Translations under genes and position numbers: made by a program
Part shown: positions 36,535 to 44,983 of the stretch, in pieces
Position numbering within the stretch: the first letter of the stretch is position 1
Layout: each line of letters opens with the position of its first letter
The notes under the pieces: generated by a model
Seen by the model: only the letters and a program-made list of their open reading frames with translations
Told to the model about the DNA's origin: nothing
Database searches by the model: none
Assembly: GCA_964342825.1 (NCBI GenBank)
Contig: CAYFHO010000025.1
Location: forward strand, 1-57,904
Direction of reading: 5' to 3'
Source: AAA164-E04 sp964342825
GTDB taxonomy: Bacteria; Verrucomicrobiota; Verrucomicrobiia; Limisphaerales; AAA164-E04
DNA: 57,904 nucleotides

Positions 36535-37524
36535 TTAGATCTCTTGAAGAGTCTCTCCGGTTGCGGATGCCAGCCGGTTTAATACTGATTTGAAATCCTC
36601 GGGTAATGGGGCGCTATACGTGCAAGGTTTATTTTTTACAGGGTGTTGAAATGTCAATTTCCAGGCATGCAACATTTGGCGTTGTGGCTCCAGATCTATT
36701 GAATTTCCAAGTCTGATGGTACTTCGCTTTCCATAGATCACATCTCCAAACACAGGGTAACCGAGGTGTTTGAAATGTACTCTGATCTGATGGGTTCGCC
36801 CCGTGTGAATTTTTATCTCAGTAAACGAAGCGATATCGCCGAAATTTTGAACGACCCGATAATCAGTTTTGGCAGGTCTTCCGTGATCGACAACCGCCAT
36901 CTCTTTACGATGAACAGGATGTCTTGCGATAGGTGCATTGATCGTTCCTGACACCGGCTTCAGTACCCCACAGTGAATAGCCAGGTAGGTTTTGGAGGTG
37001 TTTCTATTGGCGAATTGCCGGGCAAGTCCCTGGTGTGTTTGATCGTTCTTTGCCACTACCATGCATCCACTGGTGTCTTGATCCAATCGATGCACAATTC
37101 CCGGTCTCGCTACTCCGCCAATACCACTCAACTCACCTCTGCAATGGTGCAAAAGCGCATGAACCAGGGTATCTTCTTCATGTCCTGCAGCAGGGTGAAC
37201 CACCAGTCCGGGTGGTTTATTAATGACGAGTAAATCGGTGTCTTCATAAAGGATGTCCAATGGTCGATCTTTTGGGATCAGTTCCATGGGCCGCGGAGCA
37301 GGGGGGACGACGGAGATAGTCTCACCTGATTTAGGTTTGTGAGTGGGTTTGGTCGTTTTTCCATCGACTTGAACATGCCCTTCTTTAATCCACCTCCGCA
37401 ATGTGCCCCTCGATAGGTCTGGGAATCGTTCATGCAACCAAACGTCGAGTCTTGTGCCCAGTTCGGTTGATTCAACTTTGAGTTCACTTGCGAATGCTTC
37501 CTTTTCCTTAAGGGGGTCAGTCAT
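36535..37524 (-). CDS. rluD: RluD-family 23S rRNA pseudouridine synthase
   Basis: This enzyme isomerises specific uridines in ribosomal RNA, probably in the helix 69 region of 23S rRNA. In 329 aa it has an N-terminal S4 RNA-binding domain (about 22-75, LSRGTLRRWIKEGHVQVDGK). The RsuA/RluD catalytic domain contains GIVHRLDQDTSG, with catalytic Asp148. The C-terminal block GRTHQIRVHFKHLGYPVFGD is typical of RluC/RluD. It lies 36 bp downstream of lgt on the same strand, and transcription may continue to the fusion gene at 36458. Confidence 0.92.
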   Translation of the reverse strand: MTDPLKEKEAFASELKVESTELGTRLDVWLHERFPDLSRGTLRRWIKEGHVQVDGKTTKPTHKPKSGETISVVPPAPRPMELIPKDRPLDILYEDTDLLVINKPPGLVVHPAAGHEEDTLVHALLHHCRGELSGIGGVARPGIVHRLDQDTSGCMVVAKNDQTHQGLARQFANRNTSKTYLAIHCGVLKPVSGTINAPIARHPVHRKEMAVVDHGRPAKTDYRVVQNFGDIASFTEIKIHTGRTHQIRVHFKHLGYPVFGDVIYGKRSTIRLGNSIDLEPQRQMLHAWKLTFQHPVKNKPCTYSAPLPEDFKSVLNRLASATGETLQEI

Positions 37525-37560
37525 TCTTTATCAACGCCATGGATGAGGGTGATGGTCTTC

Positions 37561-38394
37561 TCAGGTTGTTTGTTTTTCCTGACGCGCCTGTTTTTGACAA
37601 AAACACCATAAGCCTATTCCTGCGGTCATGATCAGAATTCCGGTCAATTGACCGGGAGTGAGAATTCCCCAGTGTTTGGAGGGTTCGTAATCGCCTCGGA
37701 AAACTTCGTTGACTGCACGTAAGAGGGCGTATGCCATCAAATAAAGAGCGAAAACCTGGCCATCGAATTTCTTTCTCCTGTAAAACCAGGCTAATGCTGC
37801 AAATAAAGCGAAATTAAAAACAGATTCATAGATTTGAGTCGGATGAACGGGATGGGGATGGGTGACATGGTCTCGTGGAAATCTAATGCTCCAGGGCAAT
37901 GAACATTCTTTGCCGTAACAGCATCCGGTCATGAGGCAACCCAATCTTCCGAAAGCATGCCCCAAGGCAATGCTGGGAGCCAGTGCGTCAGCCATCTTCC
38001 AGGTTGGGATCCTGTTTTTCTTGACGTAAAAGATGCCACACAATGCTGCTCCAATAAATCCTCCATAAAACACCAATCCACCTTCACGAATCTTGAACAC
38101 ATTGGTCAACGGTTGGCCCGAGAAATCCTCCTGCCAGTAGGTGATGACATAGAGGAGTCGAGCACCCACCAATCCTCCGACAATCAACCAGGGACCAATG
38201 TCTGCCACAGATTCTGAACTAAGGCCATCGAGCGTGGCTCGTCGACTTGCTGTCCAGAAACCCGCTAGAAACCCAATGGCCACCAGAATGCCATACCAGT
38301 GAATGGCGACGTTTCCGATATGAAAGGCAATAGGATGCACAGCGGGAAAGTAATCTTCGTTCCGTGATACTTCAATGCTCAATACAAATGACAA
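37561..38394 (-). CDS. lgt: Prolipoprotein diacylglyceryl transferase
   Basis: This inner-membrane enzyme attaches diacylglycerol to the lipobox Cys of prelipoproteins, the first step of lipoprotein maturation. The 277-aa protein starts with PAVHPIAFHIGNVAIHWYGILVAIGFLAGF, the usual Lgt N-terminus. It shows GGLVFYGGFIGAALCG and the signature GRLGCLMTGCCYG near the essential Arg/Gly region, and several membrane helices. HPVHPTQIYES is the conserved 'HP.q.ye' motif. It is divergent from the PhoD-like gene, with only 42 bp between the starts, so the two promoters overlap. Confidence 0.95.
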   Translation of the reverse strand: MSFVLSIEVSRNEDYFPAVHPIAFHIGNVAIHWYGILVAIGFLAGFWTASRRATLDGLSSESVADIGPWLIVGGLVGARLLYVITYWQEDFSGQPLTNVFKIREGGLVFYGGFIGAALCGIFYVKKNRIPTWKMADALAPSIALGHAFGRLGCLMTGCCYGKECSLPWSIRFPRDHVTHPHPVHPTQIYESVFNFALFAALAWFYRRKKFDGQVFALYLMAYALLRAVNEVFRGDYEPSKHWGILTPGQLTGILIMTAGIGLWCFCQKQARQEKQTT

Positions 38395-38436
38395 ACCGGG
38401 CTCGCCGAGTGAGTGGTTCTTTGGTAGCTTTAAACC

Positions 38437-40371
38437 ATGCGCATTTACTCGGTTTCAAAATTTAAAAACTTTATCCTGGGAGCATTGTGCTTCACCCAGG
38501 GAATATGGGCAAATCCCACTCTCGAACTTGGTCCCATGTTGGGGTATGTGGGAAGTGATGAAGTACGCATTTGGGTTAAGGCTTCGGATTCTTCCCGGAT
38601 CAGCGTTGTATTTTCGGAACATCCAAGTCTGGAAAACAGTCGATTGGTGGATGGGCCAATGCTGACAGATCGAACTGACTACAATGGGCACATCCAGGTA
38701 AATCAGTTGCAACCGGAAACTCGTTATTATTATGACGTCCTATTGGATGGGATTTCCTGTTTGGCTGCTCCTTATCCTTCTTTTGTAACTTCCCCTGAAA
38801 AAGGAGATGCAACCCATTTGCGTTTTGCCTTTGGATCCTGTGTGGGACACGAAGGGAAACTGGCGGCAGCTGCTTGGGGGCAAATGGCCGCTGATCCCTC
38901 CATTCAGATGCTCCTGATGCTGGGCGATAATCATTACGCAGACTCCACGGTTCCTGAAGTTCAGCGAGCAGCTTACTATGATCATCGCAGCGTGGCTGGA
39001 TTTCGGGATTTGACGAAACGAACCGCTGTTTATGGGATTTGGGATGATCATGACTACGGCCCAAATGACAGTGACAGTACCGCCGAAGGAAGGAGTGTCT
39101 CCCTGGAAACTTTCAAGTCCATGTGGGCCAATCCCTCTTACGGTGAGGTTGATCACCCGGGGACTTACTACCGGTTTTCTTATGGAGACATCGAATTCTT
39201 CATGTTGGATGATCGCTATTATCGGTCGCCAAATTCAGCCAAAGATGATGGATCAAAGACAATGCTCGGTGAACGGCAATGGCAATGGTTGAAACAAGGC
39301 CTGAAACAATCCAAAGCAAAATTTAAATTCATCGCTTCTGGAAGTGAATGGCAGAAGAACGGTCACAAAGATTCCTGGACAAGTTTCAAACGGGAACAAC
39401 TGGGATTCTTTGATTGGATTGATCAGGAAAATATTGAAGGTGTGATACTCCTCTCAGGAGATCGACACTTCACGGGGGGATACCAGATCAATCAACGGAT
39501 TATCGAGATAACTTCCGGGCCCATTGGGTCTACCAACTTTCCCACTCGAAATCTACCGGAGATGTTCCTGAATCATGGAGAGGGGAAACTTTATTGTGTG
39601 TTTGATATTGATACTCGCAGCGAAACTCCCTCCGTGGTTCTGGAAGTACATCGTGCAGGAGAAGGGATGATCGATCGTCGGGATTTTACCATGGATGAGA
39701 TCAACGGCAAAAGCAGGCTGGCAACCTTGCCTGTCCGGGCGGCCAGAGCCAAAGAAGTGGAAGACGCCACTGATTTACCCTTGGTTAAAAAAGAAACGTT
39801 CGAGTCTGGCGCGAAAGGATGGACACCCACCGACACCCATGCCTGGCGAGTTATTGAGCAGGACGGCAGTCAAGTTTACAGTCTGCATCGACAAAGCAAA
39901 TACAAACCTACCCATCGAAGCCCATTCAATTATTCGCTCATGGACGATATCCTGGTGGGTGATTTTGATTTATTCGCACGAGTGATCACCACTCAAAGAG
40001 ATTATGGTCACAGGAGCATGTGCTTGTTCTTTGGTTGGCAAGATCCCGAACATTTTTACTACGTCCATCTTGGTCAGAAAACAGACGACCATGCCAACCA
40101 GGTTTTCATTGTGAATGATGCACCTCGAATAAAAATATCCTCACGTACGACTCCTGGCACGCCATGGGATTCAGAATGGCATACCGTTAAGATCAAGCGT
40201 CGTGTTGCGAGTGGATTGATTGAAGTTTACTGGGACAATATGGATGAACCCATCATGGAGGCCGAGGACAAAACCTTTTCATGGGGAAAGGTTGGATTGG
40301 GATCCTTTGACGATACCGGCAATTGGGATGACATTCGGCTTTACGGGATCGAGGTAAAGAAACCCGAGTAG
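38437..40371 (+). CDS. PhoD-like phosphatase with a C-terminal DUF1080-like domain
   Basis: This exported metallophosphoesterase has 644 aa: a signal peptide (about 1-26), a PhoD N-terminal fibronectin-like domain (about 28-110, PMLGYVGSDEVRIWVKA) and a calcium/iron PhoD-type catalytic domain. Motifs are FAFGSCVGHEG, LMLGDNHYAD, YGIWDDHDYGPND and LLSGDRHFTGGY. After about residue 445 a concanavalin-like beta domain follows (ESGAKGWTPTDTHAWRVIEQ, FYYVHLG, EVYWDNMDEPIMEAED), like the 3-keto-disaccharide hydrolase/DUF1080 family. The extra domain may bind a carbohydrate. The substrate (phosphodiester, or possibly phosphorylated polysaccharide) is inferred. Confidence 0.87.
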   Translation: MRIYSVSKFKNFILGALCFTQGIWANPTLELGPMLGYVGSDEVRIWVKASDSSRISVVFSEHPSLENSRLVDGPMLTDRTDYNGHIQVNQLQPETRYYYDVLLDGISCLAAPYPSFVTSPEKGDATHLRFAFGSCVGHEGKLAAAAWGQMAADPSIQMLLMLGDNHYADSTVPEVQRAAYYDHRSVAGFRDLTKRTAVYGIWDDHDYGPNDSDSTAEGRSVSLETFKSMWANPSYGEVDHPGTYYRFSYGDIEFFMLDDRYYRSPNSAKDDGSKTMLGERQWQWLKQGLKQSKAKFKFIASGSEWQKNGHKDSWTSFKREQLGFFDWIDQENIEGVILLSGDRHFTGGYQINQRIIEITSGPIGSTNFPTRNLPEMFLNHGEGKLYCVFDIDTRSETPSVVLEVHRAGEGMIDRRDFTMDEINGKSRLATLPVRAARAKEVEDATDLPLVKKETFESGAKGWTPTDTHAWRVIEQDGSQVYSLHRQSKYKPTHRSPFNYSLMDDILVGDFDLFARVITTQRDYGHRSMCLFFGWQDPEHFYYVHLGQKTDDHANQVFIVNDAPRIKISSRTTPGTPWDSEWHTVKIKRRVASGLIEVYWDNMDEPIMEAEDKTFSWGKVGLGSFDDTGNWDDIRLYGIEVKKPE

Positions 40372-40423
40372 TTTCCAATTTTTGCGGAATCAGTGCGCCC
40401 TGGTTTGCGGATGCTTATTTGAA

Positions 40424-41563
40424 TCACTCCGGCCAGTTTTCAAGCATATCAGCAAGATCGCTGACTGTAGGACTTTTACCTGAACGAACATAAAATCCGC
40501 TTGTTGTAACACCCGTAGCTAGTGATTCCTGATGGGTTAAATTCAGCAATCGACCGACACAGAACCCTGCATTGAAGTGATCGCCCGCACCGGTGGTTAT
40601 CACTGGGTTTGGTATGAAAGGGCCGTCCATCACGACAACCTCGGAGCGGTGGGATGCGACGGCATATCTGACGGGATGAACCACCAAAGTGTCGGCTTTG
40701 ATGTGTTGGTGAAGCTGCGCCACCAGGTCCATTAGTCCTTCTTTGGAATCACTCTCTGCTTTCAGGCCTAAAACTTCGCCAATCTCGTGCGCTTCCTTTT
40801 CATTGAGTCCCAGCGTCACCGAGAAAAAAGGCTGGAAACCCGCGATCAAGTTGAGTGCCTCCAGAATATCTTCATTGGGGCGTTTTTGGGGATCGCACAA
40901 ATCAAAGAAAAGAGTTTTGCGTTCTGAAGGTTCGGGTTTTGGTTGATTGCTGAGGACTTCACTTTGAACCATACGCCAGATTTCACTCATGTAGGGCATC
41001 ATGGTCCAGTTGACGAATGCGACGAGGCTGGACTGATTCAAATTCCTGGTAAATTCATCCTTCCCCATGCGCTCGACAATATTGTTCCAACGCATGTCAT
41101 TCAAAGGAGTCAGTTTACCCATGAGTAGCTTGCCGTCCTGAAATTCATAGGCATCTGTGTGGCCCGGATTTGCAATTGAGAAGACTTTCGCAGCTTTGTC
41201 CAGCAAGGGTTTGAAAACGGGATGAGGATCCGGATATCCGAGGGCCCCCAGATAGGTCACTTGAATGCCAGCCTTGGCCAGGGCATTGGCCATGATGGGA
41301 CCGTTGCCACCCAGTTTGATGCGTTGTGTGACCAACTCAAGATTAGTGCTGCGACCCGCTGCTTCTTCAATGCGGTCTGAAAATCCCTGAATGGTTGGAA
41401 TGCGTTCAAAGCGTGCCACATCCAGTCGTTTGTCGACCACGTGGATAATTTCATCCACAAAACCGTCCAATCCTACAAAGGCGGTTGCATCTTGTACCTC
41501 GTCTTTCTTTTCGCGCAATTTGGCTGCGACACTCAAGCGGATTTCTTTTTGGGTATTCATCAA
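40424..41563 (-). CDS. PfkB-family carbohydrate kinase
   Basis: This is a ribokinase-fold sugar kinase of 379 aa, longer than typical PfkB proteins (about 310 aa). The N-terminus shows TAFVGLDGFVDEIIHVVDKR and LGGNGPIMANALAKAG, the PfkB signature 1 region with 'GGn..n.A..la.lG'. The C-terminal signature 2 is VITTGAGDHFNAGFCVG, with the catalytic Asp in GAGD. The phospho-acceptor sugar cannot be told. Its start lies 3 bp from the parB stop on the same strand, so the two are co-transcribed. Convergent with the PhoD-like gene. Confidence 0.88.
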   Translation of the reverse strand: MMNTQKEIRLSVAAKLREKKDEVQDATAFVGLDGFVDEIIHVVDKRLDVARFERIPTIQGFSDRIEEAAGRSTNLELVTQRIKLGGNGPIMANALAKAGIQVTYLGALGYPDPHPVFKPLLDKAAKVFSIANPGHTDAYEFQDGKLLMGKLTPLNDMRWNNIVERMGKDEFTRNLNQSSLVAFVNWTMMPYMSEIWRMVQSEVLSNQPKPEPSERKTLFFDLCDPQKRPNEDILEALNLIAGFQPFFSVTLGLNEKEAHEIGEVLGLKAESDSKEGLMDLVAQLHQHIKADTLVVHPVRYAVASHRSEVVVMDGPFIPNPVITTGAGDHFNAGFCVGRLLNLTHQESLATGVTTSGFYVRSGKSPTVSDLADMLENWPE

Positions 41564-41566
41564 TAT

Positions 41567-42520
41567 TTAATCAGCGGAAACACCCAGGTTGGTCAGAATG
41601 CTTTCGAGTTCCTCGTCCGAGAAAAAGCGAATCTCCAATGCCCCTTTGCCTTCCTGGTATTTCAATCTGACTTTGGTGTTAAATTTTTCAACCAGACGTT
41701 GCTCCATGTGCGCCACATGAACGTCTTTTTCGTTATTTCGTGTGACCGGGTGGGTCACATTGAGTTGTTTATCCTTTTGTTTTTGATGCAGGTCACTGAT
41801 CATGGACTCCGTCTGCCGAACGCTGAGGCCATCTTTGATGATTCTTCGACCAATTTGAGTCTTTTCTTCGTCCGTGCCCAATCCGAGTAGGACTTTTGCA
41901 TGCCCCACACTAAGTTTGCCGTCCCTCAGGTCATTTTGAATTTCATCAGGAAGTTTCAGGAGTCTTAATGCATTGGCAACGGCAGCTCGACTTTTGCCGA
42001 CCTTAATCGCTGCCTCCTCTTGTTTGAGCTGAAATTGCTGGATGAGTTGACGATACCCGAGAGCCTCTTCAATAGGATTCAGGTTTTCACGCTGGAGGTT
42101 CTCAATGAGAGCCAGTTCCAACACTTCCCGGTCATCCGCATCGCGAATGATGATCGGCACTTCCTTCAATCCAGCCTTTTGCGAAGCCCGCCAGCGCCGT
42201 TCTCCTGCAATGAGTTCCCAATGATCCGATTTTCTTCGCACCACCAGCGGCTGAATAAGTCCCTGCTCACGAATCGAATCTGCCAGTTCTTCCAACGGCG
42301 TTTCCTCAAAAGTCCGTCGCGGCTGAAAAGGGCAGGGTCTGATGTCGTCAATGGGCAAATGACTGGGTGACAAATTGCTGCCCTGAACCGCATCCTCCGG
42401 TTTTAATGGAGGATAGGAAATGGGTTCCTCAGTTGCTTTGGCCGACTGGGGTTTTGCGGAGGATGGCTGGGAGCCTCCTAAGAGTGCTCCGAGACCTCTG
42501 CCTAAAGGTGTTTTAGACAT
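41567..42520 (-). CDS. parB: ParB/Spo0J chromosome-partitioning protein
   Basis: This CTP-dependent DNA clamp loads at parS sites. The start at 42520 gives 317 aa beginning MSKTPLGRGLGALLGG, the conserved ParB N-terminus that in other species stimulates ParA. The CTP-binding boxes are PFQPRR (64-69) and GERRWR (106-111), followed by ENLQREN, then the HTH (KQEEAAIKVGKSRAAVANALRLLKLP) and a C-terminal dimerisation segment. No parA adjoins it. The upstream side is a divergent DUF309 gene, and the downstream partner is a sugar kinase. The intact ParA-stimulating N-terminus suggests a parA elsewhere. Confidence 0.93.
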   Translation of the reverse strand: MSKTPLGRGLGALLGGSQPSSAKPQSAKATEEPISYPPLKPEDAVQGSNLSPSHLPIDDIRPCPFQPRRTFEETPLEELADSIREQGLIQPLVVRRKSDHWELIAGERRWRASQKAGLKEVPIIIRDADDREVLELALIENLQRENLNPIEEALGYRQLIQQFQLKQEEAAIKVGKSRAAVANALRLLKLPDEIQNDLRDGKLSVGHAKVLLGLGTDEEKTQIGRRIIKDGLSVRQTESMISDLHQKQKDKQLNVTHPVTRNNEKDVHVAHMEQRLVEKFNTKVRLKYQEGKGALEIRFFSDEELESILTNLGVSAD

Positions 42521-42602
42521 GGATGCAGATTGAGAGACCTCGGTCTGCTTGTCAAGAGATGTGCTGGTGATTGAGTTGCATTTCAATGGATTTGAGCTAA
42601 AT

Positions 42603-43040
42603 ATGGGTGCAATGAGCACCAAAAAGGAGCGCATGCGTTTGTTTGCAGAAACTTTCACCGATTGTGGTGAATGGGACCCAAGGTATTGGGGATATTTTCG
42701 AACGTTCAATGAAGGGAGATTCTATGAAGCGCACGATGTTCTTGAAGATCTATGGCTGGAGTGCAGGGGAAAGTCTTTGGACAACTTTTACAAATCCTTG
42801 ATCCAACTTGCTGGAATTTTTGTCCACATCGAGAAGAAGCGTCATCGACCTGCCTTGGCACTTCTAGACATCTGTCAGGGATATCTGCGTCCCTATGGGG
42901 CAACCTGTGAAGGGGTGGACCTGTCTTACATTCATGAGATCATCAACCTGTGGAGACAACGCATACCCAATGCGAATCCCCCCCCAGAATCCATACTTAC
43001 CAAATTCCCAGCTCCAATCTTACAGATGCCATCCCGCTAG
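42603..43040 (+). CDS. DUF309-family protein
   Basis: This is a small soluble helical protein of unknown biochemical role. The start at 42603 (or 42612) gives 145 (142) aa; the frame extends to 42549 but that part overlaps the parB promoter region. The family motif is FNEGRFYEAHDVLEDLWLECRG, with the conserved 'G.f.EaHe.lE..W' pattern, followed by FYKSLIQLAGIFVHIEKKR. It is divergent from parB. Its TAG stop is embedded in the first bases of a 24-bp perfect inverted repeat. Confidence 0.82.
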   Translation: MGAMSTKKERMRLFAETFTDCGEWDPRYWGYFRTFNEGRFYEAHDVLEDLWLECRGKSLDNFYKSLIQLAGIFVHIEKKRHRPALALLDICQGYLRPYGATCEGVDLSYIHEIINLWRQRIPNANPPPESILTKFPAPILQMPSR

Positions 43041-43091
43041 GGGTCAGTCCCAACTATTGATACTTTTGTATCAATAGTTGGGACTGACCCC
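43040..43091. repeat. Perfect 24-bp inverted repeat with TTTT loop
   Basis: The left arm begins GGGGTCAGTCCCAAC (43040-43063), the loop is TTTT (43064-43067) and the right arm is the exact reverse complement (43068-43091). It starts at the last base of the DUF309 stop codon and ends 7 bp before the ThuA-like stop. It could be a bidirectional terminator or a REP-like/RAYT-mobilised palindrome. The GGGGTCAGTCCC end resembles the GGGGTCAG ends of REP-type palindromes. No second copy is seen in the window. Confidence 0.8.
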
Positions 43092-43098
43092 TCTTGTA

Positions 43099-44727
43099 TT
43101 ATGGCTTCCATTGGCTGCCGTTGCGAAATATCGCGTTCTTGGCAATGGACTTGGGTGGATCAAAGGTCAGTTGTCTTCGGCGTGCAGCCCAAGTGGATCC
43201 TCGTTGGATGAGGTTGGCGGCCTTTTGGATGGATTCATCAGAATGCCCCAGGACGGTTTGAAAGACACGACCTTTACCAACTGAGTAAACCCACGCTAAA
43301 GGTTCAGGTTTTTGTGTGATTTTTGAAACCGCGTAGGCCAATGCCTGAATGGGAGCGTCCCCAGCCTGGTTGAAATACAGTTCGTCCTTCGTTGAAAAAT
43401 TAACCAATCCACGAGTGATAGGGTGATTTACGTCTGAAATGAAGACTTCGAAATCTCCGTATGGATCATGCCTGCTTCCTGCATTGTGATCCCACACTCT
43501 TCTGACTAAATCACGATATTCAGGCCAGTCCGAGTTCTCTGCGTCTGGCAGGGAATGGTGAAAAGCTCCATTTCCAAAATGGATAACTGCCAGTCCGCCT
43601 CCCATTCTAACAAAAGAATTTAATCGATTCCGGGCCTCTAAGTTCCAACCGGCACTTTTCCAGTTACAATAATTCATCACCAGTAGATCGTATTCGGATG
43701 GATCGTTCTCTATCAGCCATTCTTCGGGTGATTCTGTGACATGAACGAGATTTCTTGGATCAAGCTCAAGAGCGTGGATCAAAGATGAACTGGTCTTTTT
43801 CCAATCGTGCGCTGGATGATTGTTTCCGGTCAAAATCATCGTCTTGAAGCGCGTAGATAGTTCACTGTCGATGCCCTGTTCCGGAACTTTGAGGCCTGAA
43901 GTCCATGTGATGGCATTTAGAAGCAAACGGCGAAAGTCAGGAATCCACCAGCTGTCATGAAAATGACCTCCGGTAAAACCAAACCCACGTGCACCGTTAA
44001 CTCGCTCGACGGCCCAGGCTACTGTGTCTGCTTCGCTCTCATTGGGAGGATGGACTTTCAAAATGGGGGAAAGTCTTGGGTCCGCTTGTCGGAACTTAAT
44101 GTTGTAATAATATTCGTCTTTCAACTCAAAGGGACTGACGCCATTGAGAATGGGATGACTCGGAGTGGCCAACTGAACCGTGTCCGTCCAGGTTTGTATC
44201 TTTGAAAACCACTTACGCGGTCCTGTACCTGTCTCGTAATCAAAATAACCACCTATCCATTCGGTGATGTCGTCATGAAAGCGAGCTGGATGAAAAGTTG
44301 ACCAATGCAGCAGCATGATCCCGCATCCCCGGTCCATCTGTTTTTTCAAGATCTCGAACCGGTCATCCCGGTAAAAGGGATGCATGGTTTCATCATGATC
44401 GCTTCCGTCAGAGACAAGGAGGATGACATCAGCACTTTCCAATATCTTCGGGTTTTTGGGCCACCCATCATAGTGGGCAGTTATGAACATATCCGGGGCA
44501 TTGGCAGATGTTTCGAGGCAGTGTTTGATGAGAGTGACCGCTTTTTCATATTCATGCGCGTCTTTGGGATGACCGGTGATAGGACCCGCAATAAGTGCCA
44601 CTTCCCGCCTTGGGGCTGCAAACAGGTTGTTAACCAGCAGGGTCAAGCCCAGGAACACCAGCAGACCAAGAGATTTGTTTCTCAACTCGGCTCCAAGTGT
44701 GCTTAGATGTAGAGAAATGGATTGCAT
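43099..44727 (-). CDS. Exported protein with two ThuA-like domains
   Basis: ThuA is a class-I glutamine-amidotransferase-like fold linked to trehalose and other sugar utilisation, and is common in PVC bacteria. The start at 44727 gives 542 aa with a signal peptide (NKSLGLLVFLGLTLLVNNLFA). The first ThuA-like domain (about 37-280) contains REVALIAGPITGHPKDAHEY, GIMLLHWSTFHP and GFTGGHFHDSWW. The second (about 290-510) contains TMILTGNNHPAHDWKKTSS, GGLAVIHFGNGAFHH and VFQTVLGHSDES. The two halves have matching motif order, so it is an internal tandem duplication. It probably acts in the periplasm on a sugar derivative, and no reaction can be stated. Confidence 0.85.
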   Translation of the reverse strand: MQSISLHLSTLGAELRNKSLGLLVFLGLTLLVNNLFAAPRREVALIAGPITGHPKDAHEYEKAVTLIKHCLETSANAPDMFITAHYDGWPKNPKILESADVILLVSDGSDHDETMHPFYRDDRFEILKKQMDRGCGIMLLHWSTFHPARFHDDITEWIGGYFDYETGTGPRKWFSKIQTWTDTVQLATPSHPILNGVSPFELKDEYYYNIKFRQADPRLSPILKVHPPNESEADTVAWAVERVNGARGFGFTGGHFHDSWWIPDFRRLLLNAITWTSGLKVPEQGIDSELSTRFKTMILTGNNHPAHDWKKTSSSLIHALELDPRNLVHVTESPEEWLIENDPSEYDLLVMNYCNWKSAGWNLEARNRLNSFVRMGGGLAVIHFGNGAFHHSLPDAENSDWPEYRDLVRRVWDHNAGSRHDPYGDFEVFISDVNHPITRGLVNFSTKDELYFNQAGDAPIQALAYAVSKITQKPEPLAWVYSVGKGRVFQTVLGHSDESIQKAANLIQRGSTWAARRRQLTFDPPKSIAKNAIFRNGSQWKP

Positions 44728-44983
44728 GACTAAAAATTTGTCGAAAAGGGTGGAAGAAAGCCAGATGTTTGTTATTGGTTGTGCGCTCCGCTTTTGGCTT
44801 TTGTGATCAAGATGTGCCAAGTCAGCAGAGCGCGGGAAGGCGTTTAAACGTGTTTCCGTTCAGGTCGTAACCTTTTCTGACGTAACTTCTCGAGGTGTTT
44901 ACACGCCTTTTCCAGGCTTGGGTACAGTGTTCTTTGTAATGCCCGCTTCGAGGAAGTTTTTGACAATCAAGAGCGATAATTTT

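Noticed and set aside
40400..40420. sigma-54-like CTGGTTTGCGGATGCTT between PhoD-like and kinase genes
   Set aside because: GG to GC spacing is 9, not 10, and it points to no gene start in the right direction.
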